A stretch of DNA of 64,000 bases from Anastrepha obliqua (GCF_027943255.1 NC_072895.1:81222001-81286000); one strand, 5' to 3'. Shown: positions 11,358-24,269, counted from the stretch's first letter. Made by a program: numbers and translations. The notes: generated by a model from the sequence alone, not told the origin.

Positions 11358-11732
11358 TTTCGCAAAAAATACTTTTATCTACTTTTAAAAATGTTGTTAA
11401 CAAAGAATATCAAGACAATCACTTTTTCTTTTATTTTCATTTGCTGTATCAGCTGAGAAACATTTATCTATTGTAAATGCGTCGAGCAATCGAAATTCGC
11501 AATAGTTCTATTCTTCAGCGAATGAGCACCATAATACCAAAATTCGTTCGATCAGCACTTTCGACTACAGTCGAAGATCAAATGTTCTTCATAATAAGGG
11601 GCAGTATGTTTCTGGGGGCCACTGTTAGATGAGATCAATGATGACAACCAATGACTACATCGTACCGGCAGTGCTTTATAAACTGCGACAATAACCAGCA
11701 TGAAGTCTATTCTCACAACAGCCGTTTCTACA

Positions 11733-11835
11733 TTACAGAGCCACCCGGATTTATATCTGGCCAAGGACCATCGCTTCAGCAGCATTTCTCAAACAATTAG
11801 GAGCAGCGTTTACGCTTTTACAAAAAACAACAATC
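11733..11835 (+). repeat. Hairpin/(CAA) retroposon copy, 5'-truncated and decayed
   Basis: ACCCGGATTTATATCTGGCC, then AAGGACCATCGCTTCAGCAGCAT, then GTTTACGCTTTTACAAAAAACAAC. The hairpin has been lost. It lies about 75 bp after the stop of the LINE, so it is either an insertion or shows that the retroposon shares the LINE 3' end. Confidence 0.55.
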
Positions 11836-11849
11836 AGCGATGAAGTTAT

Positions 11850-14440
11850 TGGTGGATATCGGGATGATGAAAGCCTTCAGAACAATTGGTTAACCGATGG
11901 TATAAGCACACTGATATTAAAATATGTTATTCGGGGTCCAGCGGAAGTAGCATATCCCACAAAGGTCTTCGACATAAGTATGATAACTATGAAGTGTTTC
12001 AGGACAGAAGCGATACCATTCTTGACCCATATGTATAGCTGGTTTATCGGTTTTTGATCAGGTAATCAGATTTTACATTCACGATGCATTTTACGCAGCA
12101 GGACAAAGTTCACACAGAGCTGTAGGGCCAAATGATGATGATGAATCAGATTTTTATACTGGAATATCATTTAATTTGTTTCCGTCGGTGACGAAATCGA
12201 TCAGTAAATTTTACTATCGAGCTAAGGTTTCCAACTGTTCTTCCGTCGAGCATAAGCGGAAATTAATGGTACAGATGATTAAAAAATTCTATTTCAATTT
12301 GAATCGCCTTAACCTCAATTAAATAACACTTCGTAATAAAAAATTAACACTTGAAAGTTTCCGGCGTTTTAATTTATTTCTGTCATTTTAAAACTATATT
12401 TCACATATATTATATTATATATTTTTCATACAATTATATTATTCAAGTATTATATAAAGTTAAAATTTTGTTTTCTATCGCGCGATTTTTCATTTTAATA
12501 TAAACTTAAATAAATGTGGTTTTAAAACATTCCGCATTAACGGTAATTAATTTTAAAGTCAATAGCGATCATGTTTGGTATTTCCTTCTGTTTTTCCATG
12601 CGGCAAATCATTTTTATTAGGCGGAAATAAGTTCGCTACATCCGTCATAATGCACATCTCTAATGAATAAATCCGTTATATTTTAAATAAAAAATCCTTA
12701 TTTGCTATTGTGGTAAAGGTAAATTATGCCTCGCTAAACCAGATTGAACGCAAACATAAATCACTGAACACAAAATTATGAAGTAAATAATATTTAAATA
12801 ATAAGACTAATATGTTACAATAGCGATTGGGTCATTTCTGTGTTTTCGGCTTTTGCTAAGATTAAACATTATTTTGGCATGGATTTTATTGTGTGGAAGA
12901 GCCGCCTTAGCACTTTAGGTAGTAATGAGTTTGTAATTAGTTGAGAATTTTAAATTTGTAACTGTAAAACAAGTAACCCTTTCTTTCAGAGCTTTTGTAT
13001 GCATAGAGAAGAAAATATTTACCATAGTACTATGAGTGTCAAATAAATAACCTGTATTTTGACTATTTAACTTGCAATGTTTTTGCATCAGCAAAATACC
13101 AGGAGAGAAATGGTTTTAGTTGCTTGCTTAGTACTTCCCTATCAAATGTGTCGTAAGTAGAGTGAATGAGTTTTTGGAAAATTATTGCGCCCCTCCTCTT
13201 TAAATCCAATACGGCACATTAATTTTTTGTTGCAATTTTATATTTATGGACTTTTTACAAAACAACTTCGACAGTATTTGTATTTAATTCAATAAATCAT
13301 ATGCTTTAATGGAAACAGTTTGTATTTTAATCCAACTTGTAGGAATATTGACGCTAAAAATACAAGTGTCATTGTCAAAAGTGCGCAAATATGTTAAATT
13401 ATAGGAATTTTTTATAATATCTACCAATTTCTAAGGTCATCGGTGATTAGACTGCTTGTTATTTTTGCAAATTTTTAAATGGAAAATAATACAAATACGA
13501 AATTATTAATTTTCCTAATAGTTAATTGAAAAGTATTAGTTTCACTTCTCTGCCATGAGCTTGAATTGTTGTAACTTGCGCTCGCTTCTTGTCTATATGT
13601 ATTATTGTATGTGGTATAAATGTACGAATATTTGCAACTCTAAAATGGTAGCTTATTATATCTAAACAGGAGGTACAATCCCATTCATAGTGTTTTTGCT
13701 TAACCCTTTCATTCGCCTTTTTACACATTGTCAAATTCATTTAGCATTCTACAGTATTATTTATAATTATATTTTTATCATTAGTTACATTATACACTAC
13801 AAAACTCGTTATACTTTCCAACTTGTGGCATATAGTGCGTTTTCTTTCCTCTTTTTTTAGATAAATTTGCTCGCGTAAATTGTGCAAATTAAAGATATAT
13901 AAATTAGCCATTTTGCGGAACAATATTTTAGGTTTGCTGATGACATGTTATGAGTAATATACATATATTTAAGTGAATTTCAAAGGAGATTATTGAAGCG
14001 ATCGTGGCAAATAAAATTTATTGATTAGTCCATGTTTATGATCTACAACACTAACCATGCATTGATTGCTCTGAGGTTAAAAAATTTCAAATAAAACTTA
14101 CGAATTTTTAATTTTCTTCAGAAAGATAGTTCAAAATCACCGAAAGCGTACAAAATATTAATTAAATTAAACAAATTTTAATACATATACAAATACGCTA
14201 TGCATTCTCTTTTTGAGTCAATCTTTTTTTTTTTTTTTTTGTTTTTTGTTTTTGCATTGCTATAAGTAGTATTATTTTTGTATCTTTAGCAGTTTACTAA
14301 ATTATCAATTAGCAATTACGAATAACTTTACGCATTTAAATTAGAATTGTATCTGCTTTTATTTACGTTCAATTAAATTTATATTCATTGCTTATTAATA
14401 GTTGTAGGCGTATTTTGTTTATATTGTTGTATTATATAGT
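11850..14440. other. Gene-poor stretch between LINE remains and lolal
   Basis: AT-rich sequence without a supportable gene. The part next to 14478 is probably the lolal 3' UTR (minus strand). A run of about 20 T lies at 14225-14241. Small frames at 13522-13923 look like chance ORFs. Confidence 0.4.
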
Positions 14441-14478
14441 CGTATGTATATATATTTTATTAAAATTATTTACCACCA

Positions 14479-17400
14479 TCAACCTTCCCGTTTTATGGAA
14501 CTAGGGGTTTCTGCCAGACCTTTCACTTTGAGGCGGTCAGCAGTTTTCAAAAAGGCCGGCAGTTGCTCTTGCGATACATTCACTTCGCCGGCGTACATGA
14601 ATTCCAATATAGCTTGCAGATGTATGTACGAGACATCTTTCAAGATAATGATGGGGTGCTTCGAAGGGTTTTCCTTGAAATGGTATAAAAAAAGATTGAT
14701 TTTTTATGGATACATTTGTTTATATGAATGACTTGTATACCTCTAAAAGTGCTTTGAAATACGGGCTGCATGCAGATAGAACCATTTTGTGCGCTTTGCA
14801 AGTTTGTCCCTCGCAGGCAAGTGTCACCTAAAATTAAATGAACGCACACATTATATTTATATATCAGTACAATAGGTCGATACAAAAATTGAAATGGCAA
14901 GTCTTTAAGAACGTTTTTTTTAAGAAATTATGGCACCATATTCTGGACAAGTAGAACTTTAAGGGGTTAGGGGGTAGTCAGAATTTTCAAAAAATCGATT
15001 TTTTGTTTTTTGCATTTTCTTAAAGTATAATGTTTTAAAAATATTGTGTAAAAATTTGAAGTGAATCCGACAAATACTTTTCAAGTTATTCAACAATTAA
15101 CAAAGGGCGCTCGGCCGCTCCGGAGCCGATAGCAAAACTTTAAATGCGTTTTTCTCAAAACTATGTTTTTCAAACTGGTGAACACTGTAACTTAAAAACC
15201 GCTACGTAGATTTCAATAAAATTTATACAGCTTTTGAAAAACATAAAAAACTTGTGCCTGATCGAAGGATTTTTTTTTCAAAAATTTCGATTTTTTTTTA
15301 ACAATTAACTGTTGGTTTTTTTTCTAAAATCTGGAAAAAATTTTCTGAGGCCGCCATTTTGTTCATTTTGAAAAAAAAAAAAAGCTTCGATCCGGCTCGA
15401 GATTATCTATCAATAAAAATAATTTTTCTCATCCGATTGGTTTCAGATGAATCTGCAAGGACTTGTGATGTTCACCGCAACGGACTTCTGGAGAAACGGG
15501 CTTCACACAAACAGCGATAACTTTTGCAATTATTAATTTTTTTTTTTTGAAATTTTGCTGAAGTCAAGTTAAAACATGATGTTTTTATGCTATGTTTTTA
15601 TTTTTGTTAAATAAATTAATTAAGTAGCAAAAAAAAATTCGTGAAAATCATCATTTTTTCGGGCCTTCGGGATTGTTACCTAGAAGACTCAGACCTACAT
15701 ATATCAGCCCAATAACTTTTACTTCAGCTGCATTCGCTAAAATTGTGAAATTGTTGTGAAAACGCTTATACACCAAGAGGTCCTCAACTGCTCAATGAGT
15801 ATTTAGCAGCAGCCAGTTTTCTGTAGTAGTACTGTTGCCATGAAATTATCTACCAGATTATACAAAAAAAAAATAATTCCAAGAATATTCCTGTTTTTTA
15901 TTATCATTTTTATTGGAAATTATCTTGGAATATAAATAGAAGCATTTGTTACCACCAGTGTCACAAGCAACTCATTCAGAAGTAAAATCTACATATAGTA
16001 TACTCGTACCTCCAGCGCATGCCAATGGCTCTTCAATTTGAAAACAAACACGTGTTGTGTTGTACCACATCTCTCTTTGACGGCGAATTTTGAACCGAAA
16101 TAATAAAACCATTAATTTCTTTGCTAATTGCAGAATTATTCATTTGATATCAAGGGGAAAATGTTTTTAGACCAGCATTAAAGAAAGCAAAGTAACCATC
16201 AACGTTGTAAATAGGTATAAACATGTACGGATATTTACATATTTGTGTTTATTTTAATATATTTTCAAGTAAATCCGCCGTACACACGCTTCTCGCTTTG
16301 AAAACAAAAAAATATATATAACTCGCGAAATACAACGCAACCTAAAAAAAATTAGCAATAACCACTAGATGGCGAAACGTTCACGAAAGCAATGTGTAAA
16401 AAAGAAACGTAAAGAGAAACTCATGTCTCAATGGCACAGCGCAAAACTAAATATTCGTAATTTTTTTATAGCAAATTCAACCAAGGTAATATTCTTGAAG
16501 TTTTTGCTACGCAACCAATAATACGGTAAACCACTCTGGAAAAAATATCACCGAAAGAGCGGCCAACAATCAGAGAAATGAGTGGTTTCCGATGTGAAGA
16601 CGAGGTATGAGAGAGGTGGACATTTAACAGCTTGAACGAAAGGTGGAAATTAAAAAAGAAATGATCTTGGACAATTTTTTATACTGCAAAAGATATCTTA
16701 AACAAAAGAGTAACTTTGTATCGCCTAACCAGTCCATATTAATAGCAAATACCATTTTTAACCGTCGGTGTGTTCGAGCTATGCCCATTTTTGCGACTCG
16801 CGAAAAGTTCAAGATTGAAGAATGTTAACCTAAATTTTCCCAAATCTGCAAAATTTGAAGAAATGTTTCCTTTTCGTGTGGTGTATATTTCATTCTGTCC
16901 TTATAACAAAATTTAAGTTGACATAACTCTCTATTACAAAAACAAAAAATTATTTCAAATATGGGCGGCAATATGCTCCCACGCGATCAATCACATTTCA
17001 CTAAAGGGCGCGACAGCTCTAAGTTTACTAAACTTTCGGCATTTTTCTATATTATTTTCCAAATTCTAGCTATTTTACAGTTAGCTGTAAGTCTTATGAT
17101 TATACTGCCATTTTGCGCATTTATGGAGTTTTTATACTCAAACAGTTTCTTAGTTGAATTCAAGCTGACTTGTAACAAACTTAAAAAGATCCCTCCCAGA
17201 ATCAGGTTTCACAATGCCGAAAATATTTAATGCAAATATAAGTACATATATGAGAGCGCCGCTAAAAATCTAAACATTCAAGACGTAAAATGAGTTTACT
17301 AGAGCAAAACGATGTGCACAGTCTTGAAGTTGTCTACGTACATTCCAAAACGCGTTCCTATTTATAAGTATCGCTACCAAACGCAGAATAAATAGTATTC

Positions 17401-17812
17401 AATTGTTGTTAAAAACAGCAATATTAACTTTAAAAGGAATTTAAAAAAAGGGACAACAGACTGAAACCATACAAGGCCAAACACGTGCATGATCTGACAC
17501 CGCCTTAAGAAAAAGTTGCGACCGCAAAGAGCCAAAGAATCAGTTCGTTTTACCGAAAGTAGTGATATGTCGAATTTGGTTTTTTCCTATCATTCAATAA
17601 AATTAGTCCACAAATAAAGAAAATTGCCTTATCCTGTAATTAATATCATAACGTTTAACTTAGTGCAGTAAATATAACAGTAATTAAGCTATTATGGCTA
17701 TTCTACTTACATCTGTAAAGCTCTTCTCGTCCCTCAAGTGCCGGAACGAGGTCACCATATTCGTTTGGAAATCGTTCCATTTTAGGAAAAACTGTTGATC
17801 GGACGACATCAT
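14479..17812 (-). CDS. lolal: Lola-like / Batman, BTB-only chromatin protein
   Basis: Coding exons are 17711-17812, 14741-14827 and 14479-14673 on the minus strand (34 + 29 + 64 aa = 127 aa). All junctions are GT-AG and all three coding exons meet at phase 0. The protein begins [18 protein letters not shown] and ends SSIKREG. It is one BTB/POZ domain with no zinc finger, which matches Drosophila Lolal (Batman) in length and, as far as memory allows, almost residue for residue. In Drosophila it is a nuclear partner of GAGA factor and other BTB proteins and works with Polycomb and Trithorax group complexes. Intron 1 is about 2.9 kb and carries a transposase fragment (17450-17630) and repeat-like DNA; intron 2 is 67 bp. 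Non-coding 5' exons probably lie further right but could not be fixed. Confidence 0.97.
14955..15680. other. Repeat-like DNA in lolal intron 1
   Basis: A run with many A/T homopolymers punctuated by GC-rich patches, starting AAGGGGTTAGGGGGTAGTC. It contains several lines such as TTTTCAAAAAATCGATTTTTT and ends near CGGGCCTTCGGG. The texture differs from the surrounding intron and suggests a non-autonomous element, but no terminal repeats or target duplications were found. Confidence 0.3.
17450..17630 (+). pseudogene. Tc1/mariner transposase fragment in lolal intron
   Basis: Translation gives [15 protein letters not shown], then AKSQRISSF, and after a frame change [12 protein letters not shown]. 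This matches the linker and approach to the first catalytic Asp (normally VFSDE) of mariner-like transposases. The catalytic position reads SYH. The fragment lies antisense to lolal. Confidence 0.5.
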
Positions 17813-18962
17813 TAAAGCGGCCTTTTTAACACAAACTCGCTTCAGGAAAGTTTAAATTAGTAGCAATATGACGCCCTTTGATGAATAGCTCTTCAGCGGT
17901 TATTGGCTTATAAAAAACGGTAAATCAGAATCCACAATTATTACAGTTTCAAAAAGTCTGCTCAGCAGTGTTTTGCTATTTATTGAAATTCTTATTTTTG
18001 CTTTTTAATTCGGTTTGTTTTTATTCCAAAAGCTGCAATTGCTTTGAAATACTCCAATATGGGTCAAGAGACGACAACAAGAAACGTTAAAAAAATCACG
18101 CAGCTCTTTACTCCAATACACACAACTTCACACTCTTGGGTGCTCCGAAAAAACCATGCAAACTACACTCTATCGGCACTTTTGTTGTTGCTGTTACTGC
18201 GTCCGTCTTGCTGCTGCTATTGGTGTTGCTGCCGATTCTATTTTGCATTCAATTTAACTCTTTAGTTGTTTGTGAATCGCAATGTCGCTGATCGACAATA
18301 GGGCTGTTGATGTTTTTAGAGTTAATATTTTTTTTATTTGTCTTTCACTTCGAATGAAGAGAACTTGAAATAATCGTAACAAAACACAATTTGCTCTCTC
18401 GTCGGCTTTTCTATTTGGCTTCTAGTTGTACTCTAGGGGCACAGTTACGATCAGTTATTCAACTCACGAGAGCGTTTCCGCTACATATATTTTACGGTTG
18501 TTGTGTGCGGTTCCGTGGATACGTTGGGAAATTCTGTAAAGAGAAAAAACAAAAAAAAAAAACAAATTAATATACATATTTAATTTTAAAGCATGTAAAG
18601 TTCCTTTGCTAAATAAAAACTTAACTGGAAAAAACGAAAAGATATTAAAAGTAAATTTTCTAATGCCAGAGATGGGTAATGAAAATGTCTTAAGAATCGA
18701 CGTAATATTTAACCAAAAAAGTTCAAGTATAGACAGCAGACTCCAGCAAAAAAGAGAATTCTCTTAGAATTCCTGGCAGCCATTAATAAAATTTGAAATG
18801 CACAAGTATGTCAAAAAGAATACTCATACAAAATTTTTCGCTCAAGGAAATCCACTTTTAGTTCAGGAAAAAAGCTGCATTCCGCACTACACTCAAAAGT
18901 TTGTAATTATTATTTTTTGACTGTATGAGTATGCTCTTTGGACACTTAATCTCATATATGTA

Positions 18963-19879
18963 CAGTTGCGTCCATAGAAATCCGGATAGGTGCTGACTTC
19001 AGCAGAAAAAAAGTTTACATACCAGTATCAATTATTTTTGATAACAAATCGTTTTGAAAGTGTTTCGAAAGCTAAGACATGTTGAGTTTAGCGGAAATGG
19101 CCGAAACGGCGAGAACAATATTTTCAACCCACGGAAGGAAACATCGAGGATACAGGTTATAAGTGCAAAAGCTGGATTCAACAAATCTGTAATTAATTTG
19201 CATAAGTTTACATGTGACATTTACAATCAACACAAATACATGCCCAGCTGTTGTATTGAAGATGCAAACATCCCACTTTGTATATAGTTGGAAATACACG
19301 TCACTTGGAAAATACACGTTATTATATACAGTAAGTCAAAAAAGTATTGGCACTCTCGAAAAATCAAAGTTCTCAGTGCTATAACTTTTTTTCTAATGAA
19401 AGTATAAAAAAATAGAAAATGGTATTTTCTAAATGTATTTATTTATTATGTATCTGAACAAAACAAAAATTATATCGACATAGATTACAAGCTCAACCTT
19501 GGAAGGTAAAATAAGGCACAAATTCACATCAAAAAAGTATTGGCACATTATTTATGTTAGCTTATGCTTTTGGCGTCGTAACGGGAAGCTCGCGTTATAT
19601 TCACTCTTGCTTTCTACTTATTCATACGTTTCAGGAATTGCATCAAAATTCAATTTATTTGAGTCAGATGGAGCACGAAAGATAATAAATAAATACATTT
19701 AGAAAATACCATTTTCTATTTTTTTATACTTTCATTAGAAGAAAATTTATAGCACTGAGAAATCAAAGTTCGAGAGTGCCAATCATTTTTTGACTCACTG
19801 TATGGTGCCTAGCTTTGGCGATTGTAAAAACCACAAGTTTTTGTGTTTCCGGATGTCACAGTCCGGAACTGTTTTCATT
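18963..19879. mobile_element. Possible old TIR element hosting a MITE
   Basis: ACAGTTGCGTCCATAGAAATC at 18963 and the inverse of the segment ending GATGTCACAGTCCGGAACTGT at about 19879 share roughly two thirds of 27 positions, which suggests decayed terminal repeats. The interior has a short open stretch at 19054-19287 of unknown origin and the MITE at 19329-19800. Confidence 0.3.
19329..19800. repeat. Long-TIR MITE (Tc1/mariner type)
   Basis: A 472-bp element with inverted arms of about 120 bp (19329-19449 and 19682-19800). It starts CAGTAAGTCAAAAAAGTATT and is flanked by TA (19327-19328 and 19801-19802). The terminal core TCAAAAAAGTATTGGCAC also recurs internally near 19529 in direct orientation. 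There is no credible coding capacity. The arms would fold into a long hairpin if transcribed. Confidence 0.88.
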
Positions 19880-20879
19880 GGGTGTATGTGTGTGTATGGA
19901 TGTGAATATATATTTGGTTTGCAAAAAATGCACACTGCAAGCAGAGAACAGTAATTAAATAGGTCGCCGTTCAATTAGATTCCCATAAGCAAATGAAAAC
20001 GACATGCTACAGAAATTTTTTAGAAAACTATACCAGTGGGTATACTTAGGTGTATATGCGAATTTTAATCGATTATTATTATCGATTTGACAAGATTTCA
20101 AAAGTGTACAATAAGTGGTATTATACCTTACACAACTAAGGTCCTGGCGTTATATGGATTAGTGACCAAGTTTACTTCGATTATGACAGTACAAAATTAC
20201 AAAAAAAAATATTTATAATGTTTAAAAAAATGATATAAACTGGTAACAGCAAGAACAAAACACTGTTTTTGCATTAGGTGTCAAACTGCCTCAGCAAGTG
20301 ATGTCACTGCATATGGGATCGCAATACTTAAGAAAGTTGATATGCAATCTGCATTTAGGGCGTGAGTCATAATACCAAAATTCAATCACCTCGTGGATTC
20401 TTTAGTACCTAAAAGAATTCGTAAATGATTGTAAGATTTATAATATTCAATCACTTAAAAAAAAAAATTGTGAGGTGTGCCTTAATCTTTGCATCGATCT
20501 TAGTTAGCGAATGGTAAGTTAAGGAACTTATAAAGGGTGTGTATGCTCTGGGATTGGAACCCGCATCTTGTGTGTAAAGTAAGTCAGGGCACTAACATCT
20601 AGCCTTAAAGAGGTATTTAATAGAAATGGAGTTCAATTTTTTTATGATTTTGTTATAGTAACTTATAAAATTTTAATAATACATGTAGAGTTCCAAAATA
20701 AAGAAGACTTATAAATTATTATATTACTATTATTTTTTACTTAATTTCTCAACATACAGATTGAATGTCAGGATGTCCTTCAGGATACCGGTTCAAGCTT
20801 TTCTCATCGGCAAACCACCAATTCAGACGAATAATTTTAATCAAAAAATCGGCAAAAAAGTTGATCCATTCATAGTTTC

Positions 20880-21065
20880 ACACAGTTACGTTCCTACTTA
20901 TCCAGAATTGACCCCGAAATACTCCTCATATATCCGGCATGTAAAGGTACCCCGCATGACAATAATCACATCTTTATATAGTCGCCTAAGTCCACTCATC
21001 TAGCACGCCTCTCACTCTCGAAGGGGATCTTTGTAAACTACTACAACAGTGTCCTTCTGGGTGAT
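20880..21065 (+). pseudogene. LINE 3'-end fragment
   Basis: The translated string SYVPTYPELTPKYSSYI followed by PRMTIITS parallels the C-terminal tail of the LINE at 9445-9595 (NSYLSRIDPDILN ... SHDTY). It is probably the same family, 5'-truncated. Confidence 0.55.
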
Positions 21066-21439
21066 ATTCAATACAATCCACTAAGCAAGAATTTTAGTTC
21101 ATCAGGAGCTCCGTACTTTAATACTTCAAAGCACTTTTTATCACAATTCCCAATTTAAATAAAGGCTTTGCCTTATTTGTCTCCATGATGATGCCCTTCG
21201 CACGTATAGTCATAGTCCTAATCAAAAAACTGTTTAAAAATCTTTGATCAAACTGCGTTTGATTGAGGTTTTTGATTGACTTAGTGACAATGTTACAGCG
21301 GCGCAGCTTAAGTCGAAATTGTGCCCATTTCGAGCGCCAATCCACTTGAAATCAACTTTGCAGAGCTTACGTCAATTTGGGAGCTTTCAAAAATACATTC
21401 GACTTTTGCTTACAATGATTCCTTACTTAATTACTTAAG

Positions 21440-22430
21440 TGGCCATAACAACCCGTTACCGAGTTACGGCTCTAACACCTTCTTTGCTGGAGCTTCTTCT
21501 TCCATACGCACGACCTGCCCTAGCCAACTCAGGCGTTGGATGGCGATGCGTTGATCTACGTCAATGTCGGCGTAGAGCTCATACAGCTCGTGGTTCATTC
21601 TTGAACGGTAGTCTTCGCCAACGCGCACAGGACCGAAGATCTTCCGAACAACTTTTCTCTCGAACACCCCAAGAGCGGCTGCATCGCTTTGTGACACTAC
21701 CCAAGCTTCTACGCCATAAAGCAACACGGATATGTTGAGCGTCTTGTAAAGTGTCAGTTTGGTCATGCGAGAGAGGGCTCGACTACTCAATTGCTTACTT
21801 AGCCCTAGTAACACCTAACGGCAAGAGTGATTCTCCGTTTGATCTCCAGGCTGATATCGTTGTTGCTGTTAACGGCGGTGCCAAGATAAATAAATTCTGG
21901 CATAATTTCGAAGGTATAGTTGTCCGCAATGACGTACGTTCCTACACGCCGTGTGTTCCGCGTTGTAGAGAGCATATACTTCGTTTTACCCTCGTTCACC
22001 GCCAGACCCACTCGTGATGATTCCTTTTCGATAGCAGAAAACGCAGCGGTGACATCTCGCTCACAGCGGCCGATAATGTCAATGTCATCGGCGTACTCAA
22101 GGAGCTGGACACATTTGTAGAAAATAGTGCCATTACGATGAACACCTGCTTTTCGGAGCACCCCTTACGAAGTTGAAGAGGTTGCATGACAGTGAATTGC
22201 CTTGTCTGAAACCTCGAACGGTACTGAATGGCTCGGAGAAGTTATTTCCTACCTTGACGGAGCTGGTTGTGTTGCTCAACGTCATTCTGCAAAACCGCTG
22301 CTATACCGAACTCAAACATGGTGGCGTACAGGCAATCCCTTATCGGGCTATCGAACGCAGCTTTATAGTCGACAAAGAGATGATGGGTGTCGACTTGCTT
22401 TTCATGGTTCTTTTCCAATGATTCTTTAAA
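21440..22430 (-). pseudogene. Non-LTR retrotransposon reverse transcriptase, frameshifted
   Basis: Read from right to left: VDYKAAFDS near 22370, an FRQG-type region near 22200, then LLEYADDIDIIGRCERDV (intact catalytic YADD, about 22090), GLAVNEGKTKYMLST, FIYLGTAVN, and a C-terminal block with YGVEAW and RLSWLGQVVRM. At least two frame changes break it (near 21810 and 22150). The style differs from the LINE at 7681, so it is a second LINE family, 5'-truncated; the clade is not certain (RTE- or CR1-like). Confidence 0.85.
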
Positions 22431-22439
22431 AATACCTAT

Positions 22440-24265
22440 TTATTTGAAATGAATTTCTCTGATCTTAAAATTAATAACTAGTAAAAAGTCGACTTTCTAA
22501 AGGAAATCTCGTTGCTAAAGTTTGTTTCCAAAGGAACTTCCGTTTTTAATATTGTATTTCATTATTTTACTTATTGGAGCTCAAAAATACAGAACTGACA
22601 ATTTAATATAAATTTCATATTTTTGTTTATGAAATAGTGGAGGTTTTTTTCCGCGGAATCCTGTTTTTTAAAACTATTCAACGGTAATACGGAACTGAGA
22701 TGACCACTAATTTCGGTTAGCCGGCATTTTACTCATCATTTACCGACCTTTTTTAAATATCGTATAACACTAAAAAAATATATTAAACGATTCAGCACTG
22801 ATGGCCTTCAAAAGCATGACGATTTTTGTGACGCGGCCGCATAGATTTTTGAACACCTGCTTCTTGCGATGCACGTTTGAAAAGATAGGAAAAACAAATC
22901 AGCTCGCATACATTTGCTACCGCCATCCACCCTCTAGATTTTCTTAGTCAATTTGAGCAAAATGCATATTTAGTAATGAGAGTCCACAGCAGGTCTTAAG
23001 ATCGACAACACAACATAGCCGCTAGTTGCTTTTGTCACACTTCCACAGCAAAAAGCGCATGTGTGGCGCATACTATATACAAATATATTTATAAAATATG
23101 TGGGGTAGCATCACTTAAACATGACACAAGTAATTTTACTGAAGTCAAAACAGTTGGCAATATGGCCGAGAATACCAAAAATGTGAGCCCAAAGGTGAAG
23201 AGAAAATACTATATACAATAATATGTAAATATGAGATTTGTTTGGAATTTTAAAAGAAAATGTCAAAAGACAACGAGCGTACAGCTAGAGAAATCGTCAT
23301 TGCGCCAACACCACACAAGCATACAGCTCCGGTCAACTAATTAGCCAGACAGCGATATTGCCACTTGTGTTATTAACAACTCTAAATATTCACTGCAAAT
23401 ATGCCAGCTCACTTTATAACGGTTATTTGTTACTGTTAATTGTTATTTATATTCTATTTAGTTTATAAACATACTCATTTTAACTTTGTACTAAATATTT
23501 TTTCCACTAAGTAAATAACTTCCTTTATATAATTAAATTTAATTAATCGTTATTTACTGTTAAAGTTAGCATCTTGCTCAAACTTTGATTCTAGCATGCC
23601 TAGCACGCCTATCAATTTTATTCAGATCCTCGGGGAATTCGATACTTTGATATTTTAACTTTTCTTATTAAATGCTCCCAGAGATACCCGTCAAGCCAAG
23701 AGTAGATGAAGACTAGTATAGCAATGTTACGGTATATTTTCCCAGCTACCGTTTTATTGAGCGTGTGGTAAATATTGGATTGTTCTCCTGTTGAATGATC
23801 CAAGGAACACAATAAGGGAGCATTATGGTATTCAATATAAAAAATATATTGCTGCTGAAACTTAATTTTCGTAATATACATATATGCCTGTCTTCAAGCC
23901 ACTTTACTGCCTCAGTGATTCGTGGTGCGAAGTGTGTATGTTGGGCATGGGCCTGCCATAACTAGTGGGCAAAATATTCTTCTAAACGATATTTAACAAT
24001 ATTGAAAAATGGCGAGTCAACGATTTTTACAAAATAACTAAGAAGAATTTACTCTGAACGAATGCTTTTGATCATTTTATTGTACAACGATGAAACCCCC
24101 AATTTTTGAGACATGATTCCTCATGATAGCGATTAATTAAATTTATTCTACTATGGCACTTGTACTCTCGTTAAAGAATTTATTTTTACCGCCTTTTCAC
24201 AACCACAGTTTGATTATTGATTTTTGCCACCAAAGTTTGTAGTATTTTATAAAGTTTTATTTTGC
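22440..24265. other. Intergenic, no gene supported
   Basis: AT-rich DNA. A minus-strand frame at 23618-23881 is open for 87 codons but matches nothing recognised and has no supporting context. Confidence 0.35.
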
Positions 24266-24269
24266 TACT

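Larger units (their letters stand above)
9601..11602. mobile_element. PIF/Harbinger element, family 1, copy 1
   Basis: The ends are GGACCCTGTTATGA at 9601 and the inverse of GCCCCTTATTATGA ending at 11602. They are flanked by a 3-bp AGT duplication (9598-9600 and 11603-11605). Removing the element rejoins the LINE reading frame. It carries a plus-strand SANT/Myb-like ORF remnant (about 9690-9855, TKQQLERLVALMEENPQFAKG ...) and a minus-strand transposase remnant (11091-11357). The two-ORF content and the 3-bp duplication are typical of Harbinger. A subterminal palindrome (TCGATATTCGC...GTCGAAGATCGA) follows the left end. A mariner sits inside at 9896-10819; without it the element is 1078 bp, so it is itself deleted. 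Confidence 0.88.
7681..11720 (+). mobile_element. Decayed Jockey-like non-LTR retrotransposon (LINE), interrupted
   Basis: Shifted frames in order: the end of the endonuclease (LPSDHLPIIVSIEK at about 7688), a linker (about 7990-8160), reverse transcriptase (PGKPANQAE at 8490, ALNAINTQIKCG at about 8660, IKQGVPQGAALSPL at about 8900, then SYADY, a mutated YADD box, at about 9000) and the C-terminal part (QFLLGCYRHN, then a histidine/cysteine-type region to 9600). The reading frame resumes exactly at 11606 (CFWGPLLDEINDDNQ then stop) after a Harbinger insertion at 9601-11602. A short retroposon sits inside it at 8183-8304. Stops and frameshifts are frequent and the 5' half is missing. The clade assignment is from memory of the RT style and is less sure than the LINE call itself. 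Confidence 0.85.

Noticed and set aside
14640..14900. Single 86-codon minus frame through lolal exon 2
   Set aside because: It is a different frame from the spliced BTB sequence; the GT-AG model gives the exact 127-residue Lolal protein.
16961..17230. 89-codon ORF in lolal intron 1
   Set aside because: It has an ATG and hydrophobic stretches but no recognisable domain, and lies in AT-rich intron sequence; chance is likely.
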